DNA from: Amycolatopsis suaedae
GTDB taxonomy: Bacteria; Actinomycetota; Actinomycetes; Mycobacteriales; Pseudonocardiaceae
NCBI RefSeq assembly: GCF_004214935.1
Contig: NZ_SFCC01000003.1
Coordinates: forward strand, 434,001-498,000
DNA length: 64,000 bases
Direction: 5' to 3'
Both the position numbers and the translations under genes were made by a program. Under the pieces are notes generated by a model. It ran no database searches. It was not told where the DNA came from and saw only the letters and a program-made list of their open reading frames with translations. Shown here piece after piece: positions 7,865 to 14,281 of the stretch (positions are counted from its first letter, which is position 1; each line of letters begins with the position of its first letter).

Positions 7865-10060
7865 TCAGCGGTATTCGCGGCGCACGCGAACCTCACCAAC
7901 GGTTACCGGGTCCAGCCCGGGGTGGGTGTCATCGGCCTGAGCCCACAACACAACTGCTTTGTCGCGCAGGTCATCCGCAGCGGCGATATTCCCGAGCCCG
8001 GTGAAAGCGCGAGCCGTTTCGTAGTTGCTCCCGCACGCCCTCGCACGCGCGATGGCATCCCAGTACGCGGCAACCGCGAGGTCGGGCCGGCCGGCGTGGA
8101 ACCATGCCCAGCCCAGACAGTTCTGGGTCATTGCGGCGTCGAGTGGCAGTCCGAGTGCCTCGAACGCAGGCAGGAGTTCGGTGGCGATCGCGATCGCTTC
8201 AGCTGTTTGTCCCAGCGCGGTGAGCACAAGAGCCACACCTCGGCGAGTGATCGCAGCGCTTCGCTGGTTGCCGGTACGGTCATAGTGAGCGACCGCGATT
8301 CGCAGGTCATGCAGTGCGTTGGTGTGATCGCCACGGTAATGGGCGACCCAGGCCCGGTGCGCTAGCGCCGTACAGCGACCGTGTTCGTCCCCGAACTGTT
8401 CGTAGATTTCCAGGGCTTCCTGATAGCAGACCGCGGCTTCGTCAATTTCACCGCGGTCGAGCAGTGCCACCCCGAGGTTGCTGGTAGTGGTTGCGAGCGC
8501 CCATTGGTCGCCGCTTGCCACGGCCGCTGTGCGGGCCCAGCGGTGTGTGGCGATCCATGCGTCCCACAGCTTGCCGGTGAAGAAGAAGCTGCGCAGGAAG
8601 AACGCCAATTGCCAGCAGCGCTCATGTTCCCCGCGCTCGGTGGCGGCTCGGCACATGGCCACCAGGTTCGGCCACTCGGTATGGAACCAGGCCAGCGCCA
8701 TCTCGTCGTCGTCCAATCGGACGACCTCCGGGGCGTCGTCGAATCCGATGGCCGGTCGATAGCGACGTGGTGCGATCAACTGATCGGCGAGTGCGGCTCC
8801 TCGGACGGCGAAGCCGACAAGCCGGCGAAAGGCGGCTGTCCGGTCCGGGGCTGCCAAATTCGGGAGCATCACGTCACCCGCGAAGGTCCGCACGAGGTCG
8901 TGAAGCCGATATCGCGACTGCTCGTACTGGTCGAGCAGGTATCTGTTGTGAAGCCGGCCAAGCACCTGGTCGGCCTCCCGCAACGGAAGCCCGCTGAGAG
9001 CGCTCACAGCATAGAGGTCGAAGTCGCCGCCTGGATGAAGTGCGAGCAATCCGAGTAGCCGGGACTCGGCCGCGCTCAATTGCTGGACGGACAGTTGAAA
9101 CGTCGCGGTGACGCTGCGCTCCCCGTCGTCCAGTTCGTCGAGCCGGTGGCGTTCTGCGGCGAGCCGCTGCTCCAGTTCGGCGAGATTCCAGGCGGGGCGA
9201 GTGCGAAGCCGGGCGGTGGCGATTCGGATGGCGAGCGGCAGCCTGCCGCAGTGCTCGGCGACACGGGCCGCGACATCATCGGGTGTTGCGTCGGCGAGGC
9301 GTGCCACGAGGTCGACAGCGACGGTCGTGGGTAGCACGCCGAGCGAAACGTGCTGAGCCTCGTCGATCGCGGCGAGCCTCGAACGACTCGTGATCAACAC
9401 ACGGCATTTCGGTTCGGCCGGAAGGAGCGGCCGAACCTGAGCCGCATTGGCGGCATTGTCCAGAACCAGCAGCATTGTGCGTCCGCGTAGACATGACCGG
9501 TACAGTGCGGCCCGATCGTCCGGATCGGCTGGTACCAGGTCCGGAGCCACGCCGAGCAGCCTCAGCAGGCGATCGAGCAGCGACGCGGGCGTAGCCGTGT
9601 CCGCATCACTGCCCTTCAGATCCAGGAACAGGCAGCCGTCGGGAAACCCGGCTTCGAGCCGGTGGGCACACCGGACAGCGAGCGCGGTCTTACCGACGCC
9701 GCCGAGTCCCGAGACCACGCAGACTCCGCCATCGGTTGCGAGTATTCGCCGGACGAGATGCAGTTCCTCAACCCGCCCGACGAAGTCGGTGGTCAGCGGC
9801 GGCAGGCCTGCGGGCTTAACATCCGACCGCGACCGACGCCGGGAGGCCCGGCCAGGCAGCAACGAACCGAGTGTGCCGGCACCGCCGAGGACGGATTCGC
9901 ACAGAGCTGCAAGGGCTGCGTTCGGGGCTGCCAGTCCGGTCTCGACCTTGCTCAGGTAGCCCTTGCTGTAGTGGGTACGCGTGGCAAGCTCAGCCAACGA
10001 CAGACCGGCCTCCCGTCGCAGTCTTCGCAGCTCGGCACCGAATGTCGCTCGTTCAGTCAT
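7865..10060 (-). CDS. XRE-HTH / NB-ARC / TPR transcriptional regulator (STAND ATPase)
   Basis: The 731-residue protein has an N-terminal Xre helix-turn-helix (residues 7-60, with LSLAELATRTHYSKGYLSKV), an NB-ARC ATPase with P-loop GLGGVGKT at 118-125 and Walker B LLVLDNA, a winged-helix region, and a C-terminal TPR array (about 480-725, for example LDRGEIDEAAVCYQEALEIY). STAND regulators of this kind oligomerise on ligand sensing; in actinomycetes they often sit beside secondary-metabolism or conflict genes. I start at the ATG 10060 because the HTH begins there; the open frame to 10171 adds only low-complexity sequence. A short hydrophobic peptide ORF lies 119 bases upstream on the same strand. 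Confidence 0.9.
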   Translation of the reverse strand: MTERATFGAELRRLRREAGLSLAELATRTHYSKGYLSKVETGLAAPNAALAALCESVLGGAGTLGSLLPGRASRRRSRSDVKPAGLPPLTTDFVGRVEELHLVRRILATDGGVCVVSGLGGVGKTALAVRCAHRLEAGFPDGCLFLDLKGSDADTATPASLLDRLLRLLGVAPDLVPADPDDRAALYRSCLRGRTMLLVLDNAANAAQVRPLLPAEPKCRVLITSRSRLAAIDEAQHVSLGVLPTTVAVDLVARLADATPDDVAARVAEHCGRLPLAIRIATARLRTRPAWNLAELEQRLAAERHRLDELDDGERSVTATFQLSVQQLSAAESRLLGLLALHPGGDFDLYAVSALSGLPLREADQVLGRLHNRYLLDQYEQSRYRLHDLVRTFAGDVMLPNLAAPDRTAAFRRLVGFAVRGAALADQLIAPRRYRPAIGFDDAPEVVRLDDDEMALAWFHTEWPNLVAMCRAATERGEHERCWQLAFFLRSFFFTGKLWDAWIATHRWARTAAVASGDQWALATTTSNLGVALLDRGEIDEAAVCYQEALEIYEQFGDEHGRCTALAHRAWVAHYRGDHTNALHDLRIAVAHYDRTGNQRSAAITRRGVALVLTALGQTAEAIAIATELLPAFEALGLPLDAAMTQNCLGWAWFHAGRPDLAVAAYWDAIARARACGSNYETARAFTGLGNIAAADDLRDKAVVLWAQADDTHPGLDPVTVGEVRVRREYR

Positions 10061-10556
10061 CGGACCCCACCCTCGTCGGCCATCGATTATGGCCGTACGT
10101 ACTCTCGTCAGGCACCGGCCGAGTCCGGAGGACCGGCCGGCGCCCGACGTACCGCTTCGCGGTCCTGGCATTCCGACCTCACCTCGCGGCGAGAGTGAGC
10201 AGGGCCAGGATCAGCTCGAGTACGTGGGTCTGCATGTCATTTCACCTCCGTTCCGGAGAAGGCCAGTCGGAGGAGCCAGGAAACCGGACACTCGACCTTC
10301 ATTGCGACTCCTCTTGGGCGAAACAAACTCGTGCGGAATAGTGGACTATTTGCCGTGATGTAACCGATGGATCCGTGAACTCGTCGGTTCATTCAAAGAA
10401 TGAGTTGCTCGTGCGGAAAAAACAATGGGTTTCCTGTTTCCTGTATCTTCCGGCCCGGGGAAGCGCCAGGGCCCGATCGCGAACAGTGATCGACTGGACA
10501 CGGCGTGCTCCGGTGGACGAAGATGCTCTCGTACGTGCGCCTGCTTGGGAGGACTG
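10061..10556. other. Intergenic region between the NB-ARC regulator and the SEFIR locus
   Basis: About 500 bp without a long gene. It holds an 18-codon ORF on the minus strand (10179-10235), a possible 61-codon ORF on the plus strand (10375-10560), the small palindrome GTACGTAC at 10095-10102 near the regulator start and CATTC-AAA-GAATG around 10392-10404. The stretch 10310-10440 is clearly AT-richer than its surroundings and is the natural place for divergent promoters. Confidence 0.5.
10179..10235 (-). CDS. Possible 18-residue hydrophobic peptide (leader or signalling peptide)
   Basis: The ORF reads MQTHVLELILALLTLAAR. A near-perfect Shine-Dalgarno sequence (GGAGGT, 10249-10244) lies 8 bases before the ATG; an alternative ATG at 10240 in another frame gives only 9 codons. 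The peptide has a short polar head, a hydrophobic middle and a basic end. It is encoded on the same strand as, and upstream of, the NB-ARC regulator. It could be a leader peptide, a membrane-active peptide or the cognate signal of the regulator. The ribosome site is the main evidence; function is unknown. Confidence 0.4.
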   Translation of the reverse strand: MQTHVLELILALLTLAAR

Positions 10557-10560
10557 GTGA
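10375..10560 (+). CDS. Doubtful small ORF overlapping the next start
   Basis: A GTG-started frame of up to 61 codons ends in a TGA that overlaps the GTG start of the next gene (GTGA at 10557-10560). That arrangement is typical of coupled genes, and its C-terminus (RAPVDEDALVRAPAWEDW) looks protein-like. Codon usage is only weakly biased and there is no clear ribosome site at 10375; a shorter start at the GTG of VIDWTRR is possible. Treat as unproven. Confidence 0.25.
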   Translation: MNSSVHSKNELLVRKKQWVSCFLYLPARGSARARSRTVIDWTRRAPVDEDALVRAPAWEDW

Positions 10561-11504
10561 ACGTCACCGTGACGGACGTCGTGAAAGAGCTGAAGCTGCT
10601 CCGGCGCGGAAGAGGGCTATCGGACGTGCAGGTCGACAAGCGAGTCGGTCCGGCCCTGCGGGTGCTCTGCCACATCGCTGACGATGACGGCGTGGCTGAG
10701 ATCCGGAGCAAGGTTTCGACGCATCTGCGTTCGTTTAGCGCTCCACTGCCGGACGATCTGCGTACGGCTGTGCTCGTTGCGTTCGACCTGCACGAGCAGG
10801 CGCGGGACCGGTTCTACCAGGATCGTGTGCGCTGGGCCGCCGAGGAGCTGAATCGGGACGCGCGTACCGTCCGGCGGCGGATCGATGACGGCATCCTGCA
10901 GCTGGCCCAGTTCGCGGTCGCGGCTATCACTCCGGCGGGCCCGGTCGGGGCCACCGACGGCTGGCATACAGAGGAGTTGCGGGTGTCACTGGCGCTGGAT
11001 CAGCCCGTGGCGGAAGCCTTCGAGTTCCGGAGGATCGTCGCCGACTCTCAGGAGATCAGTGAGCTGGATCTTGCCTTGACATTGACCCCACCGGATGACC
11101 GAGACGGCGCCGGCGAGATCTCCGGCCTGGAAGTGGACGTATTCCATGGCGGAACGCTCATCGACCAGGTACCGGAGTCCAGCGACCGTGCCGGATTGGT
11201 GCTGCGGCTACCGTCGGTCCTGGGGCGGGGAGAGCAGCATGACGTCGCGTTACGGTACCGGGCCGCGCTGCGGTACCCGCACTACGTCTGCGTGCCGCGA
11301 CGGCCCGTGGGCCAGTTCGACCTGCACGTTCGGTTCGCGCGGCCGGTACCGGACCAAGTCGTCCGGCTGGACAAGGTGTTCCAGGAGGACGCGAGGAACC
11401 GCTCCGTGCATGGAACGATGCTGACACCCGACGAGTCGGGAGAGGTGCACGTGCGATTCCGAGGACTGGTTCCGGGCTTCGCCTACGGTGTGCGCTGGCA
11501 GTGA
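10557..11504 (+). CDS. Protein of unknown function with N-terminal helical/HTH-like region
   Basis: A 315-residue protein I do not recognise. The N-terminal half (to about residue 130) is helical, with a segment resembling a helix-turn-helix (ELNRDARTVRRRIDDGILQL). The C-terminal half (about 135-315) is rich in predicted beta strands and acidic residues and ends in an Arg/aromatic segment (YGVRWQ). No transmembrane segment or catalytic motif is visible. The GTG at 10557 is preceded by GGGAGGA. It is the first gene of the SEFIR/helicase island and converges with the SEFIR gene, their ends only 5 bases apart. Confidence 0.7.
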   Translation: MNVTVTDVVKELKLLRRGRGLSDVQVDKRVGPALRVLCHIADDDGVAEIRSKVSTHLRSFSAPLPDDLRTAVLVAFDLHEQARDRFYQDRVRWAAEELNRDARTVRRRIDDGILQLAQFAVAAITPAGPVGATDGWHTEELRVSLALDQPVAEAFEFRRIVADSQEISELDLALTLTPPDDRDGAGEISGLEVDVFHGGTLIDQVPESSDRAGLVLRLPSVLGRGEQHDVALRYRAALRYPHYVCVPRRPVGQFDLHVRFARPVPDQVVRLDKVFQEDARNRSVHGTMLTPDESGEVHVRFRGLVPGFAYGVRWQ

Positions 11505-11509
11505 CCACC

Positions 11510-12685
11510 TCACTGCCGCAACACGCTGGCCACGCGGGCGACGAGCTCCTCAGCGACGTCACGGGTGAACCGGCGCAGATCCGTGATGGTGACGGTCTCG
11601 TCCGCGTCGAAGCGGATCTCGGCTGCTCGGCCGATTGGAAAGATTGCCTGGGTGGCGGGGGCTTCGCTCAGCCTGCCGAGGCGGACCATGTCCGTCGGGG
11701 CCAACCCGATCGCCGGAGCGAACGCCGTCGGCAGGGGGAGGGGTACTTCCAGCAGCAGGTCCAGGCGGTTGGATAACTGGACTGCTTGGTCGTCCCGGTC
11801 GAAGATCGAGCCGAGTGTCGCTGGTGGCACGGGGAACCAGCAGGTCCGCTGCCCGTTGCGATGGACGACGATGCCGCGTCCGCCGGCGTGAGGGTTCCCT
11901 GATCGAGTCCAGGCGAGCTGATCGGTGGAGTCGACGATCAAAGCCTCGGTGGATGAGAAGACTTTCCTGGATCGTCCCAGGTCGGGCAGCTGGTCACGGA
12001 CGGTTTCGAGCTGCCCTACCCCGAACCGGGTCGCCTCGGCCGGAATCAGATGGAGTTCCACGGTCGGCTGCGAGTGCGGGCGCTCGTGGAACAGCTCTCC
12101 TCGCCACACGACCGGCAGAGGCGATGGCAGCGGGGTCCAGACCGGGCCGCCGGCGGACGCCCCCGTCGGAGCCCCCGGTCCGCTCAATGGAGGCAGAACG
12201 ATCGGCTCGCCTAGCGGCGGGCGAATATGCCGTGGCTGTTTGGTGATGGTGCGAAGCAGGCCTTCCGCGCCTTCGGGGCTCAACGAATCGACGTTGTAAT
12301 GGCTGGCCGCGTGAGGTTGGAGAAACCGCGGGATTCCGTCCTTGCTCTGCCCGGGTAGAACCACCGGAAGGATTCTCTTCGACCAGGTCGCCCGGTCCTC
12401 CTGCAGGGAGTCACGCAGCATTGCCGCCTCCCATTGACCACCGAGGTTGCGGTCGTTGGGGCCGGTTCCGTCACCCATTCGCCGGTAACCCTCGGACGCG
12501 ACCACGATGACGTAGTCGCATTCGGTCAGGTGTCGTATAGCCCAGGCGCCCCAGTCCTGCCGCTCCCACACCCACTCGTCGAGGACGGCGTCGATTCCGC
12601 AGTCGATCAGGAAGGTCGCGAAGTCGAGGACCACCTGCTTATGGGCATCGCTGTCGTGAGTGTAGGAGACGAAAACGGACGTCAC
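11510..12685 (-). CDS. SEFIR-domain protein
   Basis: A 391-residue protein. The N-terminal SEFIR domain (about residues 1-150, TIR-like fold) shows box 1 SVFVSYTHDSDAHKQ, the central segment DCGIDAVLDEWVWERQDW and the strand CDYVIVVASEGYRR, then RILPVVLPG. The C-terminal 230 residues, after a Pro/Gly-rich linker, match no family I know; they contain repeated beta-strand-like segments. SEFIR proteins act in eukaryotic IL-17 signalling, and bacterial ones have been reported as antiphage effectors. The GTG at 12685 starts right at the domain. It is divergent from a second SEFIR gene. Confidence 0.85.
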   Translation of the reverse strand: MTSVFVSYTHDSDAHKQVVLDFATFLIDCGIDAVLDEWVWERQDWGAWAIRHLTECDYVIVVASEGYRRMGDGTGPNDRNLGGQWEAAMLRDSLQEDRATWSKRILPVVLPGQSKDGIPRFLQPHAASHYNVDSLSPEGAEGLLRTITKQPRHIRPPLGEPIVLPPLSGPGAPTGASAGGPVWTPLPSPLPVVWRGELFHERPHSQPTVELHLIPAEATRFGVGQLETVRDQLPDLGRSRKVFSSTEALIVDSTDQLAWTRSGNPHAGGRGIVVHRNGQRTCWFPVPPATLGSIFDRDDQAVQLSNRLDLLLEVPLPLPTAFAPAIGLAPTDMVRLGRLSEAPATQAIFPIGRAAEIRFDADETVTITDLRRFTRDVAEELVARVASVLRQ

Positions 12686-12856
12686 GGCGGCGAACCTTAG
12701 CAAGCACAACGCTCGGGAGCGCGCTTCGGGCGGAGATACCGAAACTGGACAGATCAAGGACAGTTCTCCCGCTGTCCGGCGTACGGACTATTGGTACTGG
12801 CATGGTGCGTGCTTTCGTTTGATCAAGGCCGACGCCGAGGGAGGGGACGGTTCACC
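12686..12856. promoter_or_regulatory. Shared divergent promoter region of the two SEFIR genes
   Basis: A gap of 171 bp separates the starts of the two divergent SEFIR genes and must hold both promoters unless they are read from outside. The plus-strand gene has GAGGGGACGG as ribosome site. I could not identify convincing -35/-10 boxes or an operator by eye. Confidence 0.4.
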
Positions 12857-14266
12857 GTGTCGCAGCCGGGGGGCGCCGCGGGCTCGCCGCGAGTGTTCGT
12901 CTCCTACGCGCGGGAGTCGGAGGAGCACAAGCGGCTCGTCATCGAGTTCGCCACCCTGCTGCGGGTGGATGCCGGCATCGACGCACGGGTGGACGTGTGG
13001 GAGGCCGACAGCAGGCGTGACTGGGTCGCATGGGCGTGTGAGCAGTTCAAGCACGCTGACCTGATTCTCGTAATCGCCTCACCCGCGTACGGCCGTACGG
13101 CCGGGGGCGGCAGGACCGAACTGGAGCAGCGGCTGCTCAACGACAACCTGGCGCGGAACCTGTCGGCTGCCACTCGCCGCATCCTTCCGGTCGTGCTGCC
13201 AGGAAGATCCGTCGACGAGATACCGGACGTGCTGTGCGGTCATGCCACGGACCGCTACGTCATCAGCGAGCTCAACCTCGACGGCCTCGCCGACCTCCTG
13301 CGCGCGGTGCACGGCTCGCCTGCTCACGTGATGCCGCCGTTGGGTCCGCTCCTGCCGCCTGTTCCTGGCGCGGACCCCGTCATGGTGGCGAGGTCACCGG
13401 CACCGGTGGAACCAGGCTCCCTGCTGCGTCCGGGTACCGAGACGGAGGTCGGTCAACACCGCTATCTGGTGCATGACGAGGGTTTCCGCGAGCAGGCGAC
13501 ACCGGACGGGGCAGCGGCGCGACGCGAGGCCCGTGCGCTGCGAATCGGCCCGCCTCACGAGCTCGTGTGGTTACGGCAGGTGGAGGTGCGGCAGGAGACC
13601 GCGGCGGCCAGGGCCGCCGCCGACGCGCTGGTCCGCGAACATGATCTCCTCTCCGCGCCCACGGGCCGTGGCCCGGGGATGCCGGAGTTGCTGGGACTCG
13701 ACACCGAGCAGCACACGACCCTCGTGACCCGGTGGCCCGAATCCAGCCGTACCGGTGGTCCCTGCGACACGCTCGCCACCTTTCTTCCGGAGGACAACGA
13801 GGTCGTCGACCCGCTGAGAACCGGACGGTTGTTCCGTGCGATCGCAGGTCTGTGCGGTGTCGTCGCGACGATGCACGACCACGGCCGTCCGCACCGCTGG
13901 TTGGAGCCGGAGTGCATGATCAGATTGGACGACGGCAGCCTGGTACTGCGTGACCTCGGCCTCGCCGCCACCGAGTATCGGCGCGGTGAGGGGCCGTCGA
14001 GATACCGAGCACCCGAGCAAGGCAGGCGCGCACCGGGCGGGGTGGGTCCGTGGACCGACGTCTATCAGATCGCCGCCGTTGCCTATCACCTGGCGACCGG
14101 TAACCCGCCCGCTCTCTGGACTCCGGTGCCGGTCGGTGGGCGGACCACGACGCTGCCGTCGGCGGTGAGCCGGGTGATCGACGCCGCGCTGACCACCGAT
14201 CCCGCACGCCGGCCGGACATTCGTACTTTCGCGGCCGCACTCGAATGGTCGCCAGGACAACGGTGA
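12857..14266 (+). CDS. SEFIR domain fused to a protein-kinase-like (pseudokinase) domain
   Basis: A 469-residue fusion. The SEFIR domain spans about residues 10-150 (RVFVSYARESEEHKR, DAGIDARVDVWEADSRRDW, ADLILVIASPAYGR) and is clearly homologous to the divergent neighbour. Residues about 195-465 follow the kinase C-lobe plan: HRWLEPECMI at 346-355 in place of the HRDLKPEN catalytic loop, DLG at 366-368 in place of DFG, then YRAPEQ and WTDVYQIAAVAYHLATG. The catalytic Asp, the Lys and the metal-binding Asn are replaced, and no VAIK lysine is evident, so it is probably a pseudokinase. The GTG start follows GAGGGGACGG. The helicase gene begins 15 bases after its stop. Confidence 0.82.
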   Translation: MSQPGGAAGSPRVFVSYARESEEHKRLVIEFATLLRVDAGIDARVDVWEADSRRDWVAWACEQFKHADLILVIASPAYGRTAGGGRTELEQRLLNDNLARNLSAATRRILPVVLPGRSVDEIPDVLCGHATDRYVISELNLDGLADLLRAVHGSPAHVMPPLGPLLPPVPGADPVMVARSPAPVEPGSLLRPGTETEVGQHRYLVHDEGFREQATPDGAAARREARALRIGPPHELVWLRQVEVRQETAAARAAADALVREHDLLSAPTGRGPGMPELLGLDTEQHTTLVTRWPESSRTGGPCDTLATFLPEDNEVVDPLRTGRLFRAIAGLCGVVATMHDHGRPHRWLEPECMIRLDDGSLVLRDLGLAATEYRRGEGPSRYRAPEQGRRAPGGVGPWTDVYQIAAVAYHLATGNPPALWTPVPVGGRTTTLPSAVSRVIDAALTTDPARRPDIRTFAAALEWSPGQR

Positions 14267-14281
14267 CAGGGAGGTTCCCGG

